Part shown: piece by piece, positions 42,855 through 55,200 of the stretch
How positions within the stretch are numbered: position 1 is the stretch's first letter
How the letters are laid out: each line of letters starts with the position of its first letter
Source: Tieghemiomyces parasiticus
Lineage: Eukaryota > Kickxellomycota > Dimargaritomycetes > Dimargaritales > Dimargaritaceae
Direction of reading: 5' to 3'
DNA length: 64,000 nucleotides
Assembly (NCBI GenBank): GCA_027575765.1
Contig: JANBPT010000058.1
Coordinates: forward strand, 24,101 to 88,100
Made by a program: the position numbers and the translations under genes
Notes under the pieces: generated by a model
The model's input: the letters and a program-made list of their open reading frames with translations, nothing else
Told to the model about the DNA's origin: nothing
Database searches by the model: none

Positions 42855-43084
42855 AGTGCCATCAACTCCCCCTTCGCCCGTTACTTTCAAGATAATTGTA
42901 TTTATAAATGCCCCTTTAAAATATAACTGAACACTTGTAAGGAGAGATCCGGGAAAATGAAACCAAAAAATCAATGGCGACCCAATCTCTTCAGAAGGAA
43001 AAAAAAATAACGGGTTACCAAGGTGATCTGAACAAATCAAAAAGCAAAACAAAACAAACAAACTGAAGCGAGCATTGGGCTTGA

Positions 43085-45786
43085 CTAGCGACCCCAGATG
43101 TTACCTAGGAGACCCTTGATACCGCCCAACACGCCATCCTCCTTACCAGCGCGCTTCTGGACGATGTCCATGGGGACGTCAATCAAGCTACCGGCGAGAT
43201 CGAAGAACATGGGCTTATTAGCCAGGGGCTGGAAAGTGGGCGGGAGGTCAATCAAGCGGGGCACGACGGCGCCAACGCCATGCTCCTCGTGGGAGTGGCC
43301 GGTGAAGGCAGCCGGGACCGTACACATCGCCACTTCCTCCTCGGGGTGGCTCAAGAGAGAAGCGCGAACCGTACAACCAGCAGAACCTGATGCAAGGGCG
43401 GTGGAGCCGTGAAGCGACAAGGACTGGGCCATGAGGTTGGCCAAGTGCTGGTCGGTCGTGGTGTCGTCCGAACCGGCGGCGGCAGTCGTAGCCGAGCCGG
43501 CGAGACTCCAGGCAGCCTGGGCGCGGACCTTTCGGCCGCACACGAACGACTCGAGCTGGGGTAAGGAGCCGTTCAGGATCTGGCCCAACGAGTTCCCTGC
43601 CCCGGATTGGCCGCCGTTGACCGCCGGCTCGGAGAGCGATTTCGGAGTGGCCTCGGGTGTCGGCACGTTGTGCAGGGTAAGGCCGTTGAACCCAAAAAGG
43701 ATAGCATTGGCGGTATCCCCGCCCCGGTGACAAGCTGCCGTCAGGGCCTTGCACTGGGTGAGGTAGGCCAGGGCGCGGTCGTAGAGGACGACAGCTTGCG
43801 GGTGCGCCCTAGCGTTATCGTATGAGTAGGCCACAAGGGTGGTGCGCTGCGCGCGGAGGCTGAGAGAGGCCACCTTGACGTTGGTAGCCAGGGGTTCGCA
43901 GACGGTCACGGCATTCAGCTGGAGGATGGCGTCAAGGTGAGCCAGGCACTGGTCGTAGAGGACGACCATGTCGGCCAGGGCGGAGTTGCGGCACTTGAGG
44001 GGGCGGTTCGGGTCGTCGATGGCGCGTACCTTGTCGTTAATAGCAGACGGTGACGATGATTCAGACTCCCCGTCGCGTTGGGCTGCGTAGACACTGGTGC
44101 GCAGCTGGCAGAGGGCGAAATAGACCTGGGCGACCCGGCGATAGTAAACGGCAACGTCGTGGGTGAATTGGGCGTCGGTGAGACGCTGATTAACAACCTG
44201 CGACTGGACCTGACGACCGGCCGTTTCGACCAGCTGGACGTCCTGGTGACAGCGGCGCACACAGGTGCTCCAAGTCTTAACGAGGGCGGCCCAGTTATCG
44301 GCAGGGGCGGCCTGCGGGAAATCTCGGGTCAGAAAAGTCAGGGCGGTCAGGACGGAAAGCGGCCGAGGCGTGTTGGGGCCGTCGGTATCCATGGCCGTGT
44401 GGCCATTGGCAGCTAGGGTCTGCTTGGTGCTCGCGATGGCTGCATCGAAAGCCTGGCCTGTCTCTGCGGAGGCCAGGGTGGCCCGCAGTCCGTTCCAGAC
44501 GAATGCCGGCTGAACATCCCCTGGAATACTGGAATCGGCCGTGTCCTCGATCGTCAGCAGTCGGCGAAGGTCCTGACTGGTGGCGGCTTTCCGGTCTACC
44601 TCGGGGAAGCTGATTGCAACCTTCTCGGGGGCTTCCTTGGCCTCGACCGACGGCCTCTCGGCCAGACAGTGTTCGTCTACCGTGCACCATACGTCCGCCT
44701 CATGTTCCACGAGGTAATCCCGTGCGAACTGGCCCCAGTCACCGGTTGCGGCCGGCAAACGCAATTTGTACGCACAGTACCGGATCTGGGGGTCCAATTC
44801 CTCGACCAGGCTGTGGCAGACGCTAGCAAACCCGTGGTTAGGGGACTGGCCCAGGGCAATGAGGACGTGGCGGGCGGCCGCGAGGATAGCGAGCGCCGGG
44901 CTCCATTCACCCTGGCTAACAAGGAGCTGGGAGTTGAGCAAAAGCAGGTAGGCGTAGGTCTCAAGGCGGACCTGCCGGGTAACCAAGCGTAAAGTCGTCA
45001 GATCAAGAAGCTCACGCGCGCACTGAAGCGCCTTGCGGAGACGCCGAGTGTGGTGGTAGCGCTGGCCAGGTTCGCCAGAGGAAGCACTGGCCTCCTTTAA
45101 CTCCTGTGAATAGGCCCAGGCTCGCTCGGCCTCCAGCAGGGGAAGCAATAGGCACCTGATAAATATAAGGGCAAGGTTGGCAGACCAAGGATGTGGTTAG
45201 AGGCAACTTGGGCTATTTAGGCCCGATGTAGCGGGTGATGGGTCAAATTGACTAGGGCTTCGGCTGGAGCGTGATCGTAGCTCACCTGTCATCCTCGCGG
45301 ACCTGGTCCGCGGTGTAGATCTTGGCGGTGTACTTCTTGCCAGTCCGCTGGGTCAGGTGAAGAGCCTTGCGTAGATTTTGTAACTCCCGCGAGCAGAAGT
45401 GGCTGGTGTCGTGTACCATAGCGGGTGCGGGGAGGAGGGCATAGTGTGGCAGTGTATTAGTTTGTATTAGGGTGTGGTCTAGCACGGCTGCGGTGGCTAA
45501 GGGGCCAGGTGGACAATTGAAGGCGGTTTAAGTTACATACCGGTAGCGGGTGTAGTCCTGCTGCCGAAGGCCGTTGGTGTTGCGCGCGTCGTGGACGTGG
45601 GCGAGGACTGCGGGTGGGTGATGGAACATAGTAAGACATGTGTTAATTGGTAGGCAGCGGAGGTCTGGGGCATGACCTCGGGTACAAACCTGTACACGAG
45701 GAGGATCGGGTTGTAAGGTCAGCAGTACACAACTCACTTGATAGGTTACTATTGGGCCCAGAGGCCTGGGGCGTATCGACGTCCAT
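43085..45786 (-). CDS. SRP68: Signal recognition particle subunit SRP68
   Basis: This 767-residue protein is the SRP core subunit that binds SRP RNA with SRP72. Four exons are 45786-45738, 45607-45541, 45402-45286 and 45155-43085. Donors are GTGAGT, GTATGT and GTGAGC, acceptors are all CAG, and phases 1, 2 and 2 all close. The spliced N-terminus MDVDTPQASGPNSNLSILAH then HVHDARNTNGLRQQDYTRYR, HFCSRELQNLRKALHLTQ and LLPLLEAERAWAYSQELKEA matches the SRP68 RNA-binding domain in order. The middle is helical repeat (QIRYCAYKLRL), and the C-terminus FQPLANKPMFFDLAGSLI followed by GGIKGLLGNIWGR matches the family end that contacts SRP72. It is longer than the human protein (627), mainly through Ala/Thr-rich linkers. 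Confidence 0.94.
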
Positions 45787-46318
45787 GGCGCGAATTGAGG
45801 GCGCGGAGACAAAATTGGGCTAGTGACGGGCGTGCGTGCTGATATTGAAATGCGAGGGCTGGAAATTCAGCAATCGGGAGGTGCAGTACTAGCGACAGAT
45901 GACAATACTGGCATGTGAGGTGGTAGAATAGGGAAAGGTGCAGACGAGCACGATGTGCGTTATCAGACAAGTCCCAGTGCCCGACGGCAGCTGAGATGAT
46001 CTCCAGTACTACAGGGCCTGCCTTCCATTGGGAATAGCGTTGGACTGGCCGATCGCACCCACTGGAGGCGGGGCCGTCGTCGTCTGTGGGTCAAATGGGG
46101 ACTGGCCTCGCTCGTTTATCAGCCCAGCGTTGCGGCAGTAACAGTGGCCTACACCACCTTCTCAAGCAAAATTATCACCTTCGGTGTCAATTACACCACT
46201 TAGGATCTATTAGTCAGGACGCGTGCGTAATGTAATGTAGAGTACAGCGGAATTTTATTGGTGAGGTCCGTAGGGAGAAAGTGGATACCAACATTGTCAA
46301 GGTTGGCCCGATTATTCC
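45787..46318. other. Spacer upstream of SRP68
   Basis: 532 nt between SRP68 and the 3' end of the Cys-rich membrane protein gene (both minus strand). No gene was seen. Confidence 0.55.
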
Positions 46319-47048
46319 CTAAGCCGGAAGGGCAGAGTAGTTGTTGGTCGGCCGGTTGAAGAGCTGGCGCAGCGCGTTGTAGTATTACCGTCCGAGACGC
46401 ACATGGGATGTAACAGAGGTGTTAGGGCGTGGTGAAGCACAGATTAGTACCCCAGGTTCATGATCATGTAAAGCATCCGGATAGCTCCCCTAGATGGACC
46501 CTCCGCTATCGGTCTGAAACTTACCCTGAACCGGCGGGCTACATAGGGCTTGGCCAAGGCCGAGAAAAGGAGTCCGAACGTGAGCAATAAAAATATCCAC
46601 ACGATGATTTCGTCCTTGTAGGAGTCGCGTTGGAAACACGACACCGTGACCGATTCTCCGGTACCGGCGCCGTCGCAGAGGGTGGGTTCCAGCTTGTTAC
46701 AGAAGGCCTTAGTACATTTGTTGCACGCGTCTTTCTCGGGTATAGGCGAAATGGGAATGATGGTCACGTTCTGGCCGCAAAGGCACTTGCAAAAAGAAAT
46801 GGGGTTGGCCGCCCAGGCCGTCTGCAATAGCGCAGGGTGCGCGGGGAGGTATCGGTGTAGTAAAATAGTAGCTTAGAGTAAGCCGACCGTCGCACGAGGC
46901 ATGAGAGCGGGGAAGACCAACCGGTATGGGTCACTGGGGCTTCGGGTGCCGGCTTAGGGTAGGGGCTTACCTCTGAGAACAGGACCTGTACGAGCAGCAG
47001 CGAGGATAGTAGGCCCCAGACGAGCCGCGACGACCAAGGCCAGTGCAT
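46319..47048 (-). CDS. Cys-rich single-pass membrane protein, unknown
   Basis: This is a 139-residue protein from three exons: 47048-46971, 46821-46525 and 46363-46319. Introns are phase 0, with donors GTAAGC and GTAAGT and acceptors GCAG and CCAG. It has a signal peptide (RLVWGLLSSLLLVQVLFSE). A luminal Cys-rich domain follows: FCKCLCGQNVTIIPI with an NVT sequon, CNKCTKAFCNKL and SCFQRDSYKDE. Then come one TM helix (IIVWIFLLLTFGLLFSALA) and a short basic cytosolic tail RRFRLFNRPTNNYSALPA. I remember this CxCxC...CxxCxxxFC...CFxRDSxKDE plus TM layout as a conserved but uncharacterised fungal family. Reading through the second donor instead would give a different 28-residue tail, and the spliced version looks more natural. 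Expected location is the ER or secretory membranes. Confidence 0.75.
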
Positions 47049-47524
47049 TCTTTAAACCGCTAAGACAGTGTGGATCGGGGTTAGAGAGATGCACGCCAGA
47101 GTGCAAATGAACAGTCAGCGAAAGGACGGACACGAGAAAAGATGTTGGAACAGGGAATGCAGAGCGCGCAGGCATGAGCGACTCCTTGGCCCACCGGACA
47201 GGGCAGGTCGGGCTAGCTAGGACGCTGTACAGATACTGCCAATGAGAGAGCCAGGCCTTTGTGACGACACCAGCCAGAGGAAGGGAGCACTAAGGCTGCC
47301 ACTGCCACGGCGTAGATAGGGGGGGGGGTTTGGAAACCCCACACTCCCCAGTCTATACGGCCCGTGCGGCGCTGGGGGGTGGTTTCGCCTCTTACGAGCC
47401 CCAGTTACTTTCTTGGCATTCTAAGACAGTCCTGTTGTCACAATGCAGTGCTTTCGTTCCTCATTCGCTTATTACACGCACACCCTGCTTCGCTCGAGCT
47501 CCTACACTCTATCCTAGCTACGAC
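47049..47524. other. Divergent promoter region
   Basis: 476 nt shared by the Cys-rich membrane protein (minus) and the RBR ligase (plus), with a G10 run at 47319-47328. The coding frame of the RBR gene stays open upstream of its ATG to 47330, but that part has no conserved feature. Confidence 0.55.
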
Positions 47525-50320
47525 ATGGCCACGGCGACCACGGGTCCCTGGGTGCTTAACACCCACGAGCTACACATTCTTGAGGAGGTTCGGGCCTCCT
47601 TCCCAGACTGCGACGCCAACTTTATTGCCTATCTTATCAAACAGCTCGCACACCAGCCCAGCATAGTCAGTCGACCCCCGCATGCCCCGCCCAATAGCAG
47701 GGCTAAGCATAGGACCCAGCGCCGCACCTCTGCGGGTAAGGCCGACGGCTCCGCGCCCGGGACGCCGCTGACCAGCCCCTCCGGTCCCCGCCCTCTAGTG
47801 GCCCGTGTCACAGAAAAAGTTGAGCTCATGGGTGATCTCTACCCGCGCCAACCGTCGTTCTCTACCGCGTCTGCCGCTGATGCAGCGATCACCGACTACG
47901 CCAACTTTTACCTGGCCGTCCTCAACCAGGTATTCCCGCATTGGGCCGCCAGCTCCCTACGCGAATGGATCAACCGGACCGTGGTGCACCGTACGGGCCA
48001 GTCTCTTTTGCACGCCCCGACGGACGGGCCCCTCCGTGAGCCAGGGCATGGACGTGTCGCTGCTAGTGGTACGCAGGTGTCGTCGGTGGCTAATTCCCAA
48101 GGCCTGTTTGGCGCCTTTCCTGACAGCCTGGTTAATGAGTACCTCAATCACCAAGCCCGCTGTGTCCACCATCCCGAATCCCCGTCCGGTCAGCCATCCG
48201 AACTGGGTCCCACGAACAGCCCCTGCTCAGTAGCGCCCCCCGAGACGATCTGGATGGCCGGCCAAGTGGTCACAGGCCTGATTCGTTCCTGGGCCGACCA
48301 ACTAGCCGGTGCCTTTAGGTCGGATCCTGCCTGTCCACACCCGTCCGTTCCCGACATCATCGCCCCACGTGTCACCGGTACGCCCCCCGGCGTTCTAAAC
48401 CCCGGCGACTACTTCCGTCCGCCAGCCTACCGTGAAGGCGCCCGCCTCCGCCTCTTTCGGACCTTCCCGATGCTCTACCGATCCACCGTTGACGCGGTCC
48501 TCGCCGAGAACCACGGCGATTTCATACCGAGCTATTACCAACTTCAGGATATCAAGGACCGCGAACCCAACTCATGGTTCAAATCCGTCCTGCAGCAGTT
48601 CATACCAGGTCGGCCAAAGCAGGCCGAGGACCACCCGTCGATGTACCACCTGGATCTCCTACGTGACATCGATGCCTTGGACCGTGCGACCCGGTGGAAG
48701 CAGGTGGCCAGTGATCGCTGCGTGGCCGTAGCGCTCAACGAAGAGGAATACGAACGGCACGGTCAGCTTATCACCTGCGGTTGCTGTTACGACGAGTTCC
48801 CGTTCGAACGGTTGGCCAGTTGTACTGCCGGCCACTTGTGCTGCCACGACTGCCTACGCCGATTTACAGAGGAATTTACCTTCGGTCAGGCCGGCGGTAA
48901 ACAGCTGACCGATGATTCCGACGGCGGCCTTGCCGACCTGCGCTGCATTGGGCATGGGGACTGCGTCGGCTGCTATACGCCCACTACCCTCCAACAGGCC
49001 CTTCCCTTGGAAATCCTAACGCAGTACGACCAGGAGACGGCCCGGCGGTCGCTGACCCGGTGGCGACGAAATCAAGGGCCAACCCCCCAAGCTGAAACCG
49101 TCGTAACCTGTTCAGTGTGTGCCTACGCCTACCTTGTCCCCCCAACGGGCCTCACCACCCGTTGGTGGCTCGCTGGGAGCGGTAATACGAGCATAGTATG
49201 GCAACGTCTCGGTACGGCATTGCGAGCCGGGTTGACGATATTGGCAGTCGCCGGCGGTATTTACCTACTGGACAAATTGGTCACCTTGGTTTTAGGATTA
49301 CACATGACCATTATCCTTGAATCGTGTATGGCCTTCATCTTCCCGCCAGTAGTAGTCAGCCGAGTGTTTGGGGTCCGGCACGCTAATTTCCGCGCGCAAC
49401 TCCGGGAACTTTACCAAAGCCAGGCCGCACGGCGCGATCCGGTCGGGACGACGACACTACCAACCGGCATTTACCAGTGCCCAAATCCGCGTTGTCGCCG
49501 ACTGGTCTGCCCGACCTGCGATAAACCCCTGACTCCGGACCACCGGTGCGGCGAGTCGTACAAGGAGGCCATGAAACGGTACATCGATCGAGCCATGGAC
49601 GAGGCCGTCAAGCGCACAGTAAGTTATCGGGTTAAACGTGTGATTAAACCCCCCCCCCTGTGCCCAGGTGCCGATCGAGAGACGCGACACGGCCAAAGCT
49701 GTGGCCAACATGGTGCTAACACACCCTTCACGTTCCTACCCTAACCCTCGTCTCCGAGTTTTGTAGTGCCCGCGCTGCCAAATGTCGTTCGTCAAGTCCG
49801 ATGGGTGCAACAAGATGACCTGCCGATGCGGTAAGTCCAAGGCTGTGCGACTCAACACCGTAGTTTTCGACGGCGTGCGAAGGAGCGCTGACAAGGCCAC
49901 CCAACTTATCACTTTACCGTTTACTATACACTTTGTCTCTCCCTCACTCCATAATCGAACCCGTCACCAGGCTATACCATGTGCTACGTTTGCCGCCGGG
50001 ATATTGCGCAGGTCTCCTACGCCCACTTCTGCCAGCACTTTCGTGCCATTCCCGGCAGTCGGTGCAATCAATGCGACCGGTGCGATCTCTACAAATCTGA
50101 AGACGAGGAAACCGCTCGCCGACAAGCCGCTGAAAAGGCCAAGCGGGAGTTCATGGCCCGTCATCCCGTCGAACAAGTGGCTAAAGTTAACAACGGCCGA
50201 ACTCCCATTGGTGTGATTGATCTGGACCGTGAGTATCAGTTCGGCGACGGTGTACTATCCGTTATGAATGGTACCCTCGAACAGTGGGTTCTACATACTT
50301 TAGCCTTTATCATAGGATAG
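47525..50320 (+). CDS. RNF216-like RBR E3 ubiquitin ligase with hydrophobic insert
   Basis: This 835-residue RING-between-RING ubiquitin ligase is most like RNF216/TRIAD3. Exons are 47525-49618, 49767-49830 and 49971-50320, with introns GTAAGT...GTAG (phase 0) and GTAAGT...CCAG (phase 1). After a long N-terminal region, RING1 starts at Cys418 (TCGCCYDEFPFERLASC... GHLCCHDCLRR). The IBR begins CSVCAYAYLV (529-538) and ends YQCPNPRCRRLVCPTCDK (from ~650). About 119 residues with a strongly hydrophobic stretch (TILAVAGGIYLLDKLVTLVL) lie between its two halves. RING2 is CPRCQMSFVKSDGCNKMTCR, with likely catalytic Cys712, followed by MCYVCRRDIAQ and HFCQHFR, which is the RNF216 hallmark. ATG 47525 is the first good start. 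Confidence 0.9.
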
Positions 50321-50870
50321 CCACCAAGGAATCTTCTTTTTAATCACCCGACCCAGCCAGGGCACACTTACCCACGGTGCCAATCAGAGTCGGCCAAGAC
50401 ATCGTATCTTTCAAATAGAAACTATGGTCCAAGTTGGGGGGGGGAAGTGGCCGGTTATGAATGGAACTAATGGGTGAGACTAGTTAAGGAAATGTTGGTA
50501 TGTATATAAGTGAACCCTATTAAACAAATTAATAAATATGGCGTGGGATAGTATACTAGGTGCGGCGGACGGCGGCCCCGTCAGTTAACCGTTTTGATGC
50601 GGAGAGTTCGTGGGATTGAAGGGGAGAGTGTAGAACGGAAAAACGGGTAACGAAATTGTAGGCCACTTAGAAAGGGGCACGTGGAGCGACAGAAGGGACA
50701 TGTACCATCATGGACATTCTACCCTGTCCCCTCTGGGGAGTCTGGCTGGTATTACAAGGAACCAAAAAGGTATTTCAGAAACTGCACATTAGATGGTGGT
50801 AGAACACAAAAGCGGCAGGACGACCTCAGCGAGGAAAGAACTACGCAAACGGCCAAAAAACAGCGATTCA
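50321..50870. other. Convergent spacer, RBR ligase and HSF
   Basis: 550 nt between converging genes, with a G9 run (50436-50444) and AATAAA at 50531-50536, which may serve the RBR gene. No gene is seen. Confidence 0.55.
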
Positions 50871-52120
50871 TCAGTCGGAGCCGTGGAAGCTACCGGGTCG
50901 CGAACTGGAGAGGATCTGCGACATAATCTCCATATCGTCGTCGGAGGGCACGCCGTGGATCATGGGGGACGGCGGCAGCGGGGTGTTGGCGGCGTGGTTG
51001 AGAGTCATGAAGGTGTTGGGCGACACAGGACGGCTGTGGATGGGACTCCCGCTCATAGCGAGGGCGAGGCTATTGGGGTCGAACTGCACGCCGAGGTTGG
51101 GAGTGGGGAACGATCCGGAGAGCGGCGAGTGTTCGCCGGTGGGACTGGAGAATCCAGACAGGTTATACGAAGACAGATCCAGTCCCTGCATGACGTTGAG
51201 GGACATGTCATGGTTGGTGACTAAGATCTGCGGCCGGTCGGTGGCACCGGCGTCAGTCCGCCCGGCCGTCTCGGCCGCGTTGGAGCCACCAACCAAGACA
51301 TCGTCCGGGAGCGCGACGCCTGACCGCCGGAGGAAATCCACCAGGCGACGCTGCGATTCCTGCTGGGCCGCCTGCCGGAGCCGCAGCTCCTGCAGCTCGC
51401 GGTTCATGTTGGCACAGTAGTCGCTCAGCGCCCGCACGTGGCGCTCGAGGCCCTCGTGGCGCTCGGTGACCATTGCAACGTTCCCGGACAGGTCACCCGT
51501 CTCGCGACGCGAGGTGTCCGAGTCCAGTGCCTTGCGCTTGATCTCGTCTAGCAGCTCTGGGTGGCCGCGGCGGAAACGTGGGTGCGAAAACTCCCAGATT
51601 TGATTCTCGGCCGAGGGACGGTTACCGCGGGGCGACTTGTTAATCTTGTGGAAGCCATACCTGTACAAGTAGAGGGTGGGAGGGTGTCAATTGGACGGTA
51701 GGCGGTGAGCAACTAGGGGATGGTGGTGGATATAATGGGTATAGCTAAGGGCCACTTGTGCTCGGCCCACACCTCGGCCTACTGGAACCCAGGCCGACCA
51801 TGGTGCACACGTGGCACTTACATATTCAGCTGGCGCACGAAGCTCTGGAAGTTGCTGTGCTTAAAATGCTTGGACAGGACATCCTGGGCCAGGCGGTTGA
51901 TATCGCAAACGATGAAGGACGTGCCCTGGGGACTCCAGGTGATGAGGTGCTGCCAGGTGGGGTCATTCACCATGTCATGGAGCTTATGGACGAACGTGTT
52001 GGTATTGGACGACCGGCCCGAGGGTGACGTAGGGGATGAGGACCGCCGTTCAACCGGTAGCCCCTGGAGTTGTAGGTGTTGCTGTTGCTGCGTCGGCTGG
52101 GGCTGCTGGAGCGTCAGCCC

Positions 52121-52151
<31 letters not shown>

Positions 52152-52297
52152 AAGTTGAGGGCCAGCTGCTGCTGCTGCTGCTGAAGCAGCATAGCACTCA
52201 TGAACTGCTGCTCGGGCGTTAGCTGGTTGCTCGGACTCCGCGAGTAGGGTGAGTTGGGCGACGGAGGCTGCAGTTGGTTATAGTTGGGGATGTTCAT
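50871..52297 (-). CDS. HSF1: Heat shock transcription factor
   Basis: This 421-residue trimeric activator of heat-shock genes has exons 52297-51822 and 51660-50871. The intron is GTAAGT...ACAG, phase 2, cutting the DNA-binding domain between the Met codon and YGFHKI, a position often split in HSF genes. Residues 1-100 are Gln-rich with two poly-Q runs. The DNA-binding domain (~100-205) reads [40 protein letters not shown] and [20 protein letters not shown], including the recognition helix. A heptad oligomerisation region follows ([20 protein letters not shown] and on), then a Ser/Pro-rich C-terminal part ([14 protein letters not shown]) ending [11 protein letters not shown]. Among fungal HSF/Skn7/Sfl1 proteins the DBD is closest to true HSF1. 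Confidence 0.93.
52121..52183 (-). repeat. CAG/CTG repeats encoding poly-Q
   Basis: On the plus strand nine CTG units (52121-52147) and six CTG units (52166-52183) encode the two main glutamine runs of the HSF N-terminus. Pure CTG tracts of this length are likely length-variable between isolates. Confidence 0.85.
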
Positions 52298-55200
52298 GGC
52301 GGCGAGTCAATGGGCGTGTCCAACAACAAAAAAAAGCACCTGGGCTTGCCGGGGCTAGTAGAGTGAGGAAGGGGCGGGGGTTTGCTTCGGATAGGGATCG
52401 GACGGCAGGCTAGGAGAGCAGGTGCCTATTAGGGTAGGGAAAAGGGGGAGACAATACGGCGGTTATATCAAGATTTCGGACAGGGGAGCCCGAGATGGAG
52501 TAAAAGCGACCTGGAGAGCTGGAGTGGCAAAACAGACCAAAGTAAAGAAGATAGGTCGGGTGCAACGGAGTCGAGTAAGGCCGGGCTGCGGGAGGGTAAT
52601 TTCGAACGACGGAATAATCTAAGGCTGAAGTGGGCAAGGGTCACAATAGAAGATTTCGGTAGGACACGGCCGGTGAAATGGCGAGGAGGGATAGGGCAAT
52701 GGCTTGGCGACGCGGGAGGGCCATGTGAGTTTTGGCTGGGATTTTGTGTCTTCAGACGCTGGTACCTAGGTGTAGTGTGGGCGGGGCTGGGAAAGGGTCC
52801 GGGGAAGGAGTGCGTGTGCGTGCGATACCGTTTTTTCACTGGCCAGGGCCTGCAGACGAAGAGTACAGAGCGACGGGCCCTCCGCGTCCGGGAACAATCG
52901 ATGGTCCTGGCTACGAGTCCGCACTGGGATCGACGATGAACCCAACGGTGGGAATAATATAGGTCTCGGAGGCTGGATGCACCCGGGAGACTCAGGGCAG
53001 ACCGGTCGCTCGGCTTGCTAGGGAGGGAGAGAAACGATAAAAGGAGGCCAAATAACAATAGGATGAATTCCCAACTGACAGCTGGCGGTGGACAAATGGA
53101 CAGATATTTTTTACATCCCTCCACTAGGGGACTCCGAAGGCTTTATATACACGCCCTCTTTTTCTTTCCAGCGCAGAAGGCAGTCAGGCCCGAGATAGTG
53201 GCGCATTGAGTGGAGTTGTAGACCCATAGTGGCAGCCGCCGGCTACTAGGTGTAGCCATCGATCTCAGCGGAGCGATAGGACTGGCGAACCACTCATCTG
53301 CGTGCCTGGTGGCCCAGAGCTTCGGTCATGGTAATAGGCAACAGGAGGCTGAGAGGAGCTACCGGTTGCGTGCGGGCCCCAGATCAAATTTAGCTGACTT
53401 TAGTAGAACGAGGCGTGGCGCCTTTGCCATCCCTTGTCGCTTCTCCCATTTTGGTTATTGAGGGCGTTGCCGTCGCCCAACCTCTAGTCTATTTTTCAGA
53501 CCAAACACGTGAGCGACGAATAAAGGCCGCGGCCAAGTCGCCGCCCCGACCTGGTCAGTGTAACCCCTTGTGCATCCAACTCCCTACCTCTCCCTTTTGC
53601 ATGCTCTTATCGGTTCAAGAGGCATGGCTACAGTATGGCCCTCTCATCTAGTTCTTTTGGAGAAATGCTCAAGGATATGGTATCGTATACCCATATCTGT
53701 GTCCCTAGCCTTACCACAACATTGACTAGTCAGGCCCAACCACGCTAAAGTGAGTCGGCGAGGTATATAATAACAAGTATGTATATGATTCCCTGGATAT
53801 TAGATCCGACCACAGTGCCTCGACAGCCTCGATTAAAGCATGGTAAGTCAAGTGCCCAAACGTAATAACACCACAAGCCAATTTACAGCATAAAGTCTAG
53901 TACAACAACTTCCGTCGTAGCACAGAGGACAAAAATCGACTTCATACCTGCTCCGTATCGAAATCCATCTAAAAAAAGCGAGCCGAGAAGGACAAGGGGC
54001 CATTGGGCGCCACACTAGGCCCCGCACCCGTGGCGTTACCAGGGTCAGGGAATCGTAGTCAAGGCTGATGACCTTGCCGTTGGTCGCACGGCAACGCTAT
54101 CCTCGGCAGGTCCGTGCGAAGACCTAGCGGCAAGACGGGGAAAAGGCCCACAAAATGTGACGGAGGGAACGGAAAGAAGCACTGGCCGGCGCTATCAGAT
54201 AGTCCCTAGCCAATGCAACGAAGCGGGCCAGGAACAGAGGAGCATCGAAATGGATCTTTGCAGCGGTCTAGTGGAGGGGAGTCGCCCTGTAGGACCCGGA
54301 ATGATCGGATAATAGACAGTGGAAGCGACCAAACCACTATACTCAACACTAGTGAAGGATGGATGGAGTCGCGCCGAATTGTCAGATGGAAACAATAAGC
54401 CAGCACGTAGCAAGCGGTACCACCAGTAAACAGACAAGGTAACAGCCCTGGCGGATGTCACCGCGTCGAATTAACGGTATCCGTAGGCGGAAGGTTACGA
54501 CGCTGGCAGGTAGACGACAACATGCATTATGCCCGCCAGTCGAACCGGAAGCAGCCAAATCGCTTGCTTTGATAGTGCTATAGGGTTAACCCCACCATTC
54601 CAGTTCAACGAAAGAATTCACCAATTTAATCACAATGACAGTGTTCACAGGCGAAATTCACCATACGCATATAAGGCTCAGAGTTTTTACTAGATCACTG
54701 GCGCTACTCGCATTAAAGTTTGCCATATAATACTATCAAACAGGGCAAGTTAACCTATGTAAATACTACGTCTATCGACCATTGCATTATGTGCTAACTG
54801 GCCTCCAATCTCGGACTTCTTATGCCACTCCTCATTGTTCGGTATGCGTCGCATCACTAGATGCATTAATTTGCGTTATCAGATGAATACTTACGTCAAT
54901 TATCTAGGATGGTAACGGTAGCAGGGGAAAACGATGTTGCAAATAAAATTTCACGAAGAACAGGGTGACGCCAGGCCACATCGTATACCACCAGCTTTAT
55001 CTCCCACCGCCTTAGCTAAGTATTTGATCAGTCTCTGCCCGCATGGGTCTAGGTATCCCAGCTTCGTCTACCACACTTTCTACCGCCCGGGCTGCTTCTA
55101 GACTAAGGAGCCTATCCCCCCCTCCTTCGCTAAGCCGCGGGCATCTGCCGAACTGGAGCAACAACGGGCGACGTTAACAGCGTCTCGCCGTCGCTAGGAT

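Noticed and set aside
53141..53400. TATATA followed by a pyrimidine tract, a possible promoter
   Set aside because: No open frame of useful length follows within 300 nt.
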